From: Phascolarctobacterium sp.
Lineage (GTDB): Bacteria; Bacillota; Negativicutes; Acidaminococcales; Acidaminococcaceae
Direction of reading: 5' to 3'
Length of the DNA stretch: 8,047 bases
Assembly: GCA_022718015.1 (NCBI GenBank)
Contig: JAIHZV010000044.1
Span: forward strand, 1 to 8,047
The notes under the pieces: model-generated
Database searches by the model: none
What the model was told of the DNA's origin: nothing
What the model saw: only the letters and a program-made list of their open reading frames with translations
Program-made: the position numbers and the translations under genes
Shown here: positions 1 to 6,202 of the stretch, piece by piece
Layout: every line of letters starts with the position of its first letter
Position numbering within the stretch: position 1 is the stretch's first letter

Positions 1-897
1 TGCTATCTGGGCGTAAAAAATGGCGTAGAGCGCATCACGAAAATGATGATGGCCTGCCTGCTCGTGCTCATGCTGGTGCTTGCTGTCAACTCCATCATGC
101 TGCCTGGCAGTGATGCTGGTCTGAAGTATTATCTCTATCCTGATTTCAACAAGGTTGTGGAGCATGGCGTGCGCGAGGTTGTCTTCGCTGCTATGGGCCA
201 GGCCTTCTTCACGCTGAGCCTTGGCATCGGCGCACTCGCCATCTTCGGCAGCTACATCGGCAAGGAGCAGCGCCTGACGGGTGAAGCAATGTATATCATG
301 GCACTGGACACCTTCGTTGCGATTGTCTCCGGTCTGATTATCTTCCCTGCCTGCTTCAGCTTCGGCATTCAGCCTGACGCTGGCCCGAACCTGCTCTTCA
401 TCACGCTGCCCAACGTATTCAACGCTATGAGCGGCGGCCGCATCTGGGGCACGCTCTTCTTCCTCTTCATGCTTTTCGCAGCTATGTCCACAGTTATCGC
501 CGTGTTCGAGAACATCACCTCCTGCATCTGCGACCTGACTGGCTGGGAACGCAAGAAAACCATTCGCATTGGCATCGTCGCTATCATTCTGCTGTCGCTG
601 CCCTGCGTTTTTGGCTTCAACATCTGGAGCAATATCCAGCCGCTCGGCAAGGGCACCTGCGTGCTTGACTTAGAGGACTTCCTCGTCAGCAACAACCTGC
701 TGCCACTGGGAAGCCTTATCTACCTTGGCTTCTGCACGAGCCGCTATGGCTGGGGCTGGGATAACTTCATCGCCGAGGCCGACACCGGCAAGGGTGTAGG
801 CTTCCCGAAATGGATTCGCTTCTATGCAACGTATATTCTGCCGCTGATCGTTCTCTACATCTTCCTCAACGGCTACTATGCGCTCTTCTTTAAATAA
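1..897 (+). CDS. Sodium:amino acid symporter, NSS family (5' end outside window)
   Basis: This is the C-terminal 298 residues of an LeuT/MhsT-type symporter that should co-transport an amino acid with Na+ across the inner membrane. The frame is open from base 1 with no start; the methionine at 43 lies inside TM5 and is not the true start, because the residues before it match the downstream paralogue. Visible parts run from the start of TM5 to the C-terminus. They include the TM6 unwound segment (GQAFFTLSLGIG), TM8 with the Na2-site stretch FAAMSTVIAV, and TM10 with LDLEDF, whose last Asp matches the extracellular-gate Asp404 of LeuT. The protein ends after TM11 (FLNGYYALFFK), so it is the 11-TM bacterial type. 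It aligns without gaps to residues 159-456 of the next gene, with about 55 differences by hand count (about 81% identity). Family assignment is secure; the substrate is unknown. Confidence 0.93.
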   Translation, partial: CYLGVKNGVERITKMMMACLLVLMLVLAVNSIMLPGSDAGLKYYLYPDFNKVVEHGVREVVFAAMGQAFFTLSLGIGALAIFGSYIGKEQRLTGEAMYIMALDTFVAIVSGLIIFPACFSFGIQPDAGPNLLFITLPNVFNAMSGGRIWGTLFFLFMLFAAMSTVIAVFENITSCICDLTGWERKKTIRIGIVAIILLSLPCVFGFNIWSNIQPLGKGTCVLDLEDFLVSNNLLPLGSLIYLGFCTSRYGWGWDNFIAEADTGKGVGFPKWIRFYATYILPLIVLYIFLNGYYALFFK

Positions 898-915
898 GCA
901 TATATAAAAAGCTTT

Positions 916-948
916 AAGCTGCTGCACTAATCCTGCGGCAGCTTTTTT
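916..948 (+). terminator. Intrinsic terminator after first NSS gene
   Basis: AAGCTGCTGCA (916-926) and TGCGGCAGCTT (934-944) form an 11-bp stem with one U-G wobble and a 7-nt loop. The run of T continues to 948. It lies 18 bases after the stop codon and separates the two transporter genes into independent transcription units. Confidence 0.9.
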
Positions 949-961
949 CTTGTAATATAGC

Positions 962-990
962 TTGCTAAATCAAAGTCAATAGCGTATACT
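962..990 (+). promoter_or_regulatory. Sigma-70/A-type promoter of second NSS gene
   Basis: TTGCTA (962-967) and TATACT (985-990) are separated by 17 bases, a good match to the housekeeping promoter pattern. The expected transcription start is near 997, giving a leader of about 33 nt. An AAGGGAG ribosome binding site follows at 1011-1017, about 12 nt before the ATG, which is rather long spacing. The promoter sits directly after the terminator of the upstream copy, so the two copies can be expressed independently. This is a motif reading only. Confidence 0.72.
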
Positions 991-1029
991 ATTAATATTA
1001 TTCATACAGTAAGGGAGTCGATATTTATT

Positions 1030-2400
1030 ATGGAACGTGAAAGTTTTTCTTCACGCCTAGGATTTATCCTGATTTCTGCCGGCTGTGCCATTGGTTTAGG
1101 CAACGTCTGGCGCTTTCCTTTTGTCACAGGTCAATATGGCGGCGCATCCTTTGTGCTCATTTATCTGTGCTTTCTGCTGCTTTTGGGCCTGCCCATCATG
1201 GTAGCAGAATTTGCCGTTGGCCGTGCCAGCGTACGCAGCGCTGCCAAATCCTTCGATGTGCTGGAGCCGAAGGGAACTAAATGGCATCTTTATAAATATG
1301 GAGCCATCGCCGGCAACATCATCCTCATGATGTTCTACACCACCGTCAGCGGCTGGATGCTTTACTTCCTCTATAAAATGGCGGTAGGTGATCTCACCGG
1401 TCTGGACGCACAGGGCATCAACGGAGTTTTTGGCGGCCTGCTGCAGGATCCGCTGACTATGGCAGGCAACATGGCTATTATCATTATGATCTGCTTCGGC
1501 GTGTGCTATCTGGGCGTAAAAAATGGCGTAGAGCGCATCACGAAGGCAATGATGGCCTGCCTGCTCGTGCTCATGATAGTGCTTGCTATCAACTCCATCA
1601 TGCTGCCCGGCAGTGCTGAAGGATTGAGATATTATCTCTATCCTGACTTCAGCAAAATCGCTGAGCATGGCGTGCGCGAGGTAATCTTCGCTGCTATGGG
1701 CCAGGCCTTCTTTACGCTGAGCATCGGCATGGGCTCATTGTCCATCTTCGGCAGCTACATCGGCAAGGAGCAAAAGCTCACCAACGAGGCACTGTGGATT
1801 ATGTTCCTCGATACCTTCGTAGCTATCGTTGCCGGCCTGATTATTTTCCCGGCCTGCTTCAGCTTTGGCATTCAGCCGAACGCCGGTCCGAACCTGCTCT
1901 TCATCACGCTGCCCAACGTTTTCAACGCTATGAGCGGCGGACGTCTCTGGGGCTCGCTCTTCTTCCTCTTCATGCTCTTTGCAGCGCTGTCCACAGTTAT
2001 CGCTGTTTTCGAGATGATTATCTCCAGCATCTGCGAGCTGACCGGCGGTGACCGCCGTCGTCTCATCCCCTTCGCTATTATCGGCATGATTCTTCTGTCG
2101 CTGCCCTGCGTTTTCGGCTTCAACATCTGGAGCAGCTTCGAGCCACTGGGCAAAGGCACCTGCGTGCTGGACCTGGAGGACTTCCTCGTCAGCAACAACA
2201 TCCTGCCTCTCGGCAGCCTGGTATTCCTGGCCTTCTGCACCACCCGCTATGGCTGGGGCTGGGATAAGTTCATCGAAGAGGTTGACACCGGCAAGGGCAT
2301 TGGCTTCCCCAAATGGATGCGCTTTTATGCAACCTATATCCTGCCGCTGATTGTCCTCTTCATCTTCTTTAACGGCTATTATGCAATGTTCTTCAAGTAA
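1030..2400 (+). CDS. Sodium:amino acid symporter, NSS family (MhsT/LeuT-like, 11 TM)
   Basis: This is a complete 456-residue inner-membrane Na+-coupled amino acid importer of about the length of MhsT, with 11 predicted membrane helices. TM1 carries GCAIGLGNVWRFP (18-30), with Asn25 and Arg28 matching LeuT Asn27 (Na+ site) and Arg30 (external gate). Tyr103 matches the substrate-contacting Tyr108. TM6 carries GQAFFTLSIGMG (224-235), with Phe228 and Ser231 at the Phe253 and Ser256 positions. Asp261 falls where LeuT has Glu290, as expected for a chloride-independent carrier. In TM8, Ala318, Ser321 and Thr322 match the Na2 ligands. Asp384 matches the gate residue Asp404. The chosen ATG puts the family's usual short N-terminus before TM1. 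Oddity: the TM5 Gly-X9-Pro motif reads Gly166-X9-Ala176. The gene has its own promoter and terminator and is a tandem paralogue of the gene to its left. Family is secure; the substrate (perhaps a hydrophobic or aromatic amino acid) is inference. Confidence 0.95.
   Translation: MERESFSSRLGFILISAGCAIGLGNVWRFPFVTGQYGGASFVLIYLCFLLLLGLPIMVAEFAVGRASVRSAAKSFDVLEPKGTKWHLYKYGAIAGNIILMMFYTTVSGWMLYFLYKMAVGDLTGLDAQGINGVFGGLLQDPLTMAGNMAIIIMICFGVCYLGVKNGVERITKAMMACLLVLMIVLAINSIMLPGSAEGLRYYLYPDFSKIAEHGVREVIFAAMGQAFFTLSIGMGSLSIFGSYIGKEQKLTNEALWIMFLDTFVAIVAGLIIFPACFSFGIQPNAGPNLLFITLPNVFNAMSGGRLWGSLFFLFMLFAALSTVIAVFEMIISSICELTGGDRRRLIPFAIIGMILLSLPCVFGFNIWSSFEPLGKGTCVLDLEDFLVSNNILPLGSLVFLAFCTTRYGWGWDKFIEEVDTGKGIGFPKWMRFYATYILPLIVLFIFFNGYYAMFFK
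1504..2400 (+). repeat. Second copy of tandem direct duplication (partner 1-897)
   Basis: Bases 1504-2400 align without a gap to 1-897, at an offset of 1503 bases. Identity is patchy: 1-41 equals 1504-1544 exactly and 385-416 equals 1888-1919 exactly, while 511-590 (against 2014-2093, the TM8-TM9 loop and TM9) is much diverged. The copies stop at the same codon, and the flanking intergenic DNA is not similar. This is a gene duplication, not a mobile element; no inverted ends or target-site duplications were seen. Confidence 0.9.
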
Positions 2401-2402
2401 AT

Positions 2403-2456
2403 AAAAACAAAATGAGCAAGATGGTAGTTTTTTACTACTGTCTTGCTCATTTTTTA
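2403..2456. terminator. Bidirectional intrinsic terminator between NSS gene and argH
   Basis: ATGAGCAAGA (2412-2421) pairs perfectly with TCTTGCTCAT (2441-2450). The stem continues inward through two wobble pairs and GTAGT/ACTAC to a 5-nt T loop, 17 bp in total. On the + strand it is followed by a T-tract (2451-2455). On the - strand the A-rich 2403-2411 gives a U-tract. It therefore serves the + strand transporter, which stops at 2400, and the - strand arg transcript, whose last stop is at 2479. Confidence 0.92.
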
Positions 2457-2478
2457 TGCACTCAGCGTGCTTATTTTT

Positions 2479-3891
2479 TTACAGCTTGCTTTGCAGCTCA
2501 GCCAGCTTAGCCTGCTGCACAGCCAGAACCTTGTCACCGATAGCGAACTGCTTCTCGTTTTCGGAGAAGGCCGGACCGCCATAGGATTTGCGAGCCTCCA
2601 CGCAATGCTCCGGCTTCAGCGCCAGCAGCAGGTCGCTTTCGAACAGGTCGGAAAGCTGCTTGTATTCCTCCAGCGAAAGCTCCGGCAGGAACTTGCCCTG
2701 CGCTATAGCATAGGCCACGCATTTGCCAACAACCTCGTGCGCCTGGCGGAAGGGCAGGCCCTTACGCACCAGATAATCAGCCAGGTCCGTGGCATTGGAG
2801 AAGTCCATGCTTACAGCCTGCGCCATCTTGTCCACATTCACGGTCATGGTCAGAATCATATCACGGTAAACTGCCAGCGTAAATTTCACTGTGTCGATAG
2901 CGTCAAAGAAGCCTTCCTTATCCTCCTGCAGGTCCTTGTTATAGGTCAGCGGCAGGCCCTTCGCCGTCGTCAGCATAGCCATCAGATGACCATACACACG
3001 GCCCGTCTTGCCACGTACAAGCTCGGAGATATCAGGATTCTTCTTCTGCGGCATCATGGAAGAGCCGGTAGCAAACGCATCGTCCAGCTCCACAAAGCCG
3101 AACTCCGTGCTGCTCCACAGGCAGATTTCCTCGCTCAAGCGGCTCATATGCATCATGAGCGTAGAAGCGAAGGACAAAAATTCAATAATATAATCACGGT
3201 CGCTTACTGCGTCCATGCTGTTCGGATAAACAGTGCCAAAGTTCAGCTCCTCAGCCACCATAAAGCGGTCAATCGGGAACGTTGTACCGGCAATCGCACC
3301 GGCACCCAGCGGCATCATGTCTGCGCCCTCCCAAACGCCCAGCAGGCGGCGGAAGTCACGCTGCAGCATATTGAAATATGCCAGCATATGATGTGCAAAG
3401 GTAATCGGCTGCGCACGCTGCAGATGAGTATAGCCGGGCATCAGAGTTCTCTCATGCTTTTTGGCTACAGTCAGCAGCGCCTCTTCAAACTTAATCAGCA
3501 GCTCAGCAATTTCAGCAACCTCACGCTTCATATACATATGCATATCCAGCGCAACCTGGTCGTTACGGCTGCGTGCGGTATGCAGACGAGCACCGGCACT
3601 GCCGATGCGCTCCGTCAGACGTGCCTCCACATTCATGTGAATATCCTCGAGAGCAATATCAAAATGGAAGTTGCCAGCCTCGATATCAGCCAGAATATCC
3701 TTCAGTCCAGCGATGATTTTTTCCCCGTCCTCTGCTGGAATGATTCCGCATTTTGCCAACATACCGGCATGGGCAATGCTGCCACGGATATCCTCGTGAT
3801 ATAAACGCTTATCAAAATCAATGGACGCATTAAATGCGTCCACTAATTCGTTAGTATTTTTACTAAAACGACCGCCCCAAAGCTTGGCCAT
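2479..3891 (-). CDS. argH: Argininosuccinate lyase
   Basis: This 470-residue cytoplasmic enzyme of the fumarase/aspartase superfamily splits argininosuccinate into arginine and fumarate, the last step of arginine synthesis; it is expected to be a homotetramer. The N-terminus has the typical LWGGRF (4-9). HTARSRNDQ (104-112) is the first conserved region. GYTHLQRAQP (153-162) carries the Thr-His pair with the catalytic-region histidine (His156). The flexible signature loop GSSMMPQKKNP (276-286) contains the proposed catalytic serine. Length is normal for the family. The start ATG (3889-3891) overlaps the argG stop by one base (TAATG), which suggests translational coupling and co-transcription with argG. 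The stop is followed closely by the shared bidirectional terminator. No anomaly was seen. The long open frame on the opposite strand is not thought to be a gene. Confidence 0.98.
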   Translation of the reverse strand: MAKLWGGRFSKNTNELVDAFNASIDFDKRLYHEDIRGSIAHAGMLAKCGIIPAEDGEKIIAGLKDILADIEAGNFHFDIALEDIHMNVEARLTERIGSAGARLHTARSRNDQVALDMHMYMKREVAEIAELLIKFEEALLTVAKKHERTLMPGYTHLQRAQPITFAHHMLAYFNMLQRDFRRLLGVWEGADMMPLGAGAIAGTTFPIDRFMVAEELNFGTVYPNSMDAVSDRDYIIEFLSFASTLMMHMSRLSEEICLWSSTEFGFVELDDAFATGSSMMPQKKNPDISELVRGKTGRVYGHLMAMLTTAKGLPLTYNKDLQEDKEGFFDAIDTVKFTLAVYRDMILTMTVNVDKMAQAVSMDFSNATDLADYLVRKGLPFRQAHEVVGKCVAYAIAQGKFLPELSLEEYKQLSDLFESDLLLALKPEHCVEARKSYGGPAFSENEKQFAIGDKVLAVQQAKLAELQSKL

Positions 3892-3909
3892 TATTTCAGG
3901 TTGCCTTTC
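3889..3909 (-). promoter_or_regulatory. argG stop/argH start overlap with internal ribosome binding site
   Basis: On the - strand the argG stop TAA (3891-3893) and the argH ATG (3889-3891) share the base at 3891, reading TAATG. A modest GAAAGG (3904-3909) within the end of argG is the only evident ribosome binding site, about 12 nt upstream. The weak, distant site and the overlap together suggest that argH translation depends on ribosomes finishing argG. Confidence 0.7.
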
Positions 3910-5111
3910 TTCATCAGCGCTCTAACCTTCAGCGGCAGGCCGAAGAGGTTGATGAAGCCGGTAGCATCTGCCTGGTTGTAAACCTCGTCCTCGCCGAAGG
4001 TTACATATTCCTGGCTGTACAGGGAGTACGGGGATTTAACGCCTGCACTGTAGATGTTGCCTTTATACAATTTCATGCGTACAGTACCGGTAACAGTCTT
4101 TTGGGTTTCGTTAACGAAACCATCCAGAGCCTCACGCAGCGGGCTGAACCACATGCCATCGTATACCAGCTCGGAATAACGGATGGAAACCTGCTGTTTG
4201 AAGGATTGGGTTGCACGATCCAGGCACAGGTTTTCCAGATCGTTGTGGCCGTAGTAGATGATAGCGCCGGCAGGGTTTTCATAAACGCCACGGGATTTCA
4301 TACCAACCAGACGGTCTTCAACCATATCGGTGATACCAACAGCATTGCGGATACCGATTTCGTTCAGCTTTTCAACGAGCTTAGCCGGGCTGAGCTTTTC
4401 GCCGTTTACGCTGACAGGAACGCCTTCAACGTATTCCAGCTCTACATATTCAGGTTTATCAGGAGCTTTTTCAGGGATATTGGTTACGATGAACAGCTCA
4501 TCCTTCGGTGCATTCCACGGATCCTCCAGGTCGCTGCCTTCATGGGACAGATGCCACATGTTGCGGTCCATAGAGTAGTCATGCTCATGAGATACAGGGA
4601 TAGGAATGTTATGAGCAGCAGCATAGTCAATTTCCTGGTCACGGCTGCGCAGCTCCCACTCACGCCACGGAGCAATAATAGCCAGCTGCGGAGCCAAAGC
4701 CTTTACAGACAGCTCGAAACGAACCTGGTCATTGCCTTTGCCGGTAGCACCATGAGCGATAGCGTCAGCGCCTTCTTTTTCAGCAATCTCAACTAATTTT
4801 TTAGCAATCAGCGGACGAGCGAAGGAAGTACCCAGCAGGTATTTCTTCTCATAAACAGCACCAGCCTTAACAGTGGGCCAAACATAGTCGCTGATAAATT
4901 CTTCCTTCAGATCCATGATATAGCATTTGCTTGCACCGGTTTTCAGTGCTTTGTCATGAACAGGCTCCAGCTCATCGCCTTGGCCCAGGTCAGCGCAGGC
5001 AGCGATAACCTCGCAATTGTTATAATGCTCTTTCAGCCAAGGAATAATTACGGATGTATCAAGGCCACCGGAGTAAGCCAGAACTACTTTTTTAATATCT
5101 TCTTTTTTCAT
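3891..5111 (-). CDS. argG: Argininosuccinate synthase
   Basis: This 406-residue cytoplasmic ATP-dependent ligase joins citrulline and aspartate to argininosuccinate, releasing AMP and pyrophosphate. The N-terminal adenine-nucleotide hydrolase-like domain has the PP-loop SGGLDTS (14-20). HGATGKGNDQVRFE (120-133) is the second signature, contacting ATP, citrulline and aspartate. YSMDRNMWHLSHEG (179-192) is a further conserved block. Length is normal for the family. The ATG at 5109-5111 is supported by a GGGAGG ribosome binding site (5121-5126) 9 nt upstream and by the usual short Lys-rich N-terminus before VVLAYSGG. It is the first gene of the argGH pair and has its own promoter (5176-5204), though read-through from argF is also likely because no clear terminator separates them. 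No anomalies were seen. Confidence 0.98.
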   Translation of the reverse strand: MKKEDIKKVVLAYSGGLDTSVIIPWLKEHYNNCEVIAACADLGQGDELEPVHDKALKTGASKCYIMDLKEEFISDYVWPTVKAGAVYEKKYLLGTSFARPLIAKKLVEIAEKEGADAIAHGATGKGNDQVRFELSVKALAPQLAIIAPWREWELRSRDQEIDYAAAHNIPIPVSHEHDYSMDRNMWHLSHEGSDLEDPWNAPKDELFIVTNIPEKAPDKPEYVELEYVEGVPVSVNGEKLSPAKLVEKLNEIGIRNAVGITDMVEDRLVGMKSRGVYENPAGAIIYYGHNDLENLCLDRATQSFKQQVSIRYSELVYDGMWFSPLREALDGFVNETQKTVTGTVRMKLYKGNIYSAGVKSPYSLYSQEYVTFGEDEVYNQADATGFINLFGLPLKVRALMKKGNLK

Positions 5112-5135
5112 TGTAAATAGCCTCCCATTTCTGTA

Positions 5136-5150
5136 TAATGCAACGCATTA
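5136..5150. repeat. Inverted repeat TAATGC-AAC-GCATTA in the argG leader
   Basis: This is a perfect 6-bp inverted repeat with a 3-base centre, about 20-34 nt after the predicted argG transcription start and 10 bases upstream of its ribosome binding site. It could be a protein-binding operator or a small, weak RNA hairpin. Its function is not known from the sequence. Confidence 0.5.
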
Positions 5151-5175
5151 GTGAATAAACTTACGAACTTCTTGT

Positions 5176-5204
5176 ATTATATACCCTTTTTATGCATAAA
5201 TCAA
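5176..5204 (-). promoter_or_regulatory. Sigma-70/A-type promoter of argGH
   Basis: On the - strand, TTGATT (-35, at 5199-5204) and a perfect TATAAT (-10, at 5176-5181) are separated by 17 bases. The expected start point is near 5169-5170, giving a leader of about 58 nt before the argG ATG. It allows argGH to be expressed separately from argBDF. Palindromes overlap it (5189-5200) and lie in its leader (5136-5150), as expected of a regulated arginine promoter. Confidence 0.8.
5181..5200 (-). promoter_or_regulatory. Candidate ArgR/AhrC operator in the argGH promoter
   Basis: TTTATGCATAAA (5189-5200) is a perfect 12-bp palindrome lying in the -35/-10 spacer. Read on the - strand from 5198 to 5181, TATGCATAAAAAGGGTAT agrees with the Bacillus AhrC box (recalled as CATGAATAAAAATKCAAK) at about 13 of 18 positions. 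The left half fits well and the right half poorly. A second, weaker half-site, TGAATAAA, occurs at 5152-5159 on the + strand near the start point. A repressor here would block polymerase, but no regulator gene is in view and assignment to ArgR is inference. Confidence 0.35.
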
Positions 5205-5217
5205 GTATAAACGCTCA

Positions 5218-5242
5218 TGTATACACGATTTTTTTGTGTACA
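5218..5242. repeat. Imperfect inverted repeat after argF
   Basis: TACAC (5222-5226) and GTGTA (5236-5240) pair, extended by one wobble and one A-T pair, around a 9-base T-rich centre. It lies 5-30 bases past the argF stop. On the - strand no U-tract follows it, so it is at best a weak attenuating hairpin or RNA 3'-end structure rather than a proper terminator. Confidence 0.3.
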
Positions 5243-5247
5243 GAATG

Positions 5248-6189
5248 TTACAGTGCTTCGTCACTCATCAGCAAAGCCATAATCGCTTTTTGCACATGCA
5301 ATCTGTTTTCAGCCTGGTCGAAGACGAAGGATTGCGGTCCTTCCAGAACCTCCTCGGTAATCTCTTCGCCGCGGTGTGCAGGCAGACAGTGCAGTACAAT
5401 TGCGTCAGGGCGTGCTTCGTTCAACAGCTCCTGATTAATCTGATAATTATGCAGCGCCTTAAAGCGGATTTCACGCTCTGCCTCCTCGCCCATGCTGGTC
5501 CATACATCGGTATAGAGCACATCGGCGCCCTTAGCAGCCTTGAAGAGATCCTCTTCAACAGTAATGGAGCAGCCGGTTTGCGCTGCATCCTCCTGTGCCA
5601 GACGCAGGATTTCCGGATCAGGCTGATAGCCCTTCGGACTAGCGCAGACCATGTTCATGCCAACCTTAGCGCAGGCAAACATCAGCGAATGTGCCATGTT
5701 GTTGCCGTCGCCGACATAAACCAGCTTGCGGCCCTTGAGCACCTTCAGCTTCTCCTGAATGGTGAAGATATCCGTCAGCGCCTGGCAGGGATGCAAAAGG
5801 TCGGTCAGACCGTTAATAACAGGTACGCTTGCATATTTTGCCAGCTCGATAACGGAATCATGGGAGAAGGTACGGATCATAATGCCATCAACGAAGCGAG
5901 ACAGCACGCGTGCAGTATCACGAATCGGTTCGCCACGGCCAATCTGGGAAGCAGAATCGCTCAGATAAATCGGATGGCCGCCCAGCTGCCAGAAGCCAAC
6001 CTCAAAGGAGGTTCTGGTACGGGTGGAAGCCTTGGAGAACAGCATGGCCAGAGTCTTGCCCTTTAAATATTGGTGTGGTTCACCGGCCTTTTGCTTACGC
6101 TTCAATTTTTTTGCTACATCAAGAATTGTTGCGACCTCGCCTACGCTCAGGTCATGAATAGAAATCAGGTCTTTATTTTTTAAGCTCAT
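5248..6189 (-). CDS. argF: Ornithine carbamoyltransferase
   Basis: This 313-residue cytoplasmic transferase makes citrulline from ornithine and carbamoyl phosphate; family members are usually trimers. The carbamoyl-phosphate site is STRTR (55-59), preceded by FSKA. QIGRGEP (82-88) and HPCQ (133-136) follow. The ornithine-binding domain has DVWTSMGE (228-235), whose SMG loop is typical of ornithine rather than aspartate carbamoyltransferases, and HCLP (267-270) supplies the conserved cysteine loop. Length is normal. The ATG is supported by AGGAAG (6196-6201) 6 nt upstream. That site lies almost against the argD stop (6203-6205), and the intergenic gap is 13 bases, so argD and argF are co-transcribed. 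Its place within a biosynthetic cluster, with no arcA or arcC in view, argues for the anabolic enzyme. Confidence 0.97.
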   Translation of the reverse strand: MSLKNKDLISIHDLSVGEVATILDVAKKLKRKQKAGEPHQYLKGKTLAMLFSKASTRTRTSFEVGFWQLGGHPIYLSDSASQIGRGEPIRDTARVLSRFVDGIMIRTFSHDSVIELAKYASVPVINGLTDLLHPCQALTDIFTIQEKLKVLKGRKLVYVGDGNNMAHSLMFACAKVGMNMVCASPKGYQPDPEILRLAQEDAAQTGCSITVEEDLFKAAKGADVLYTDVWTSMGEEAEREIRFKALHNYQINQELLNEARPDAIVLHCLPAHRGEEITEEVLEGPQSFVFDQAENRLHVQKAIMALLMSDEAL

Positions 6190-6202
6190 TTTTTACTTCC
6201 TC

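Noticed and set aside
43..45. ATG at 43 as the real start of the first NSS gene
   Set aside because: The codons before it match the paralogue at 1504-1544 exactly, and the methionine falls within TM5. The gene continues to the left of the window.
989..1006. Possible ArgR half-site (ATTCATA) near the start point of the second NSS gene
   Set aside because: Only one half fits; the opposite half (991-995, ATTAA) matches about one of five positions. In AT-rich intergenic DNA this is expected by chance.
1096..1668. A 190-codon - strand open frame opposite the second NSS gene
   Set aside because: It is antisense to conserved transmembrane coding sequence and His/Glu/Ala-rich, with no sign of a start region.
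2443..3804. A 453-codon open frame on the + strand opposite argH
   Set aside because: It lies almost wholly antisense to a clear argH and starts inside the terminator hairpin. Its translation is a low-complexity-looking Gln/His/Leu-rich protein with no recognisable domain. It is best explained by codon bias of argH leaving few stops on the other strand.
4101..4796. A 231-codon + strand open frame opposite argG
   Set aside because: It is antisense to a full-length argG with all its motifs, and no family features are visible.
5218..5242. Intrinsic terminator between argF and argG
   Set aside because: The stem is short (5 bp plus a wobble and one A-T pair), the loop is large, and no U-tract follows on the - strand. 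It was kept only as an imperfect inverted repeat.
5236..6066. A 276-codon + strand open frame opposite argF
   Set aside because: It is antisense to a well-supported argF, has no convincing start or ribosome binding site, and its His/Gln/Leu-rich composition is typical of shadow frames.
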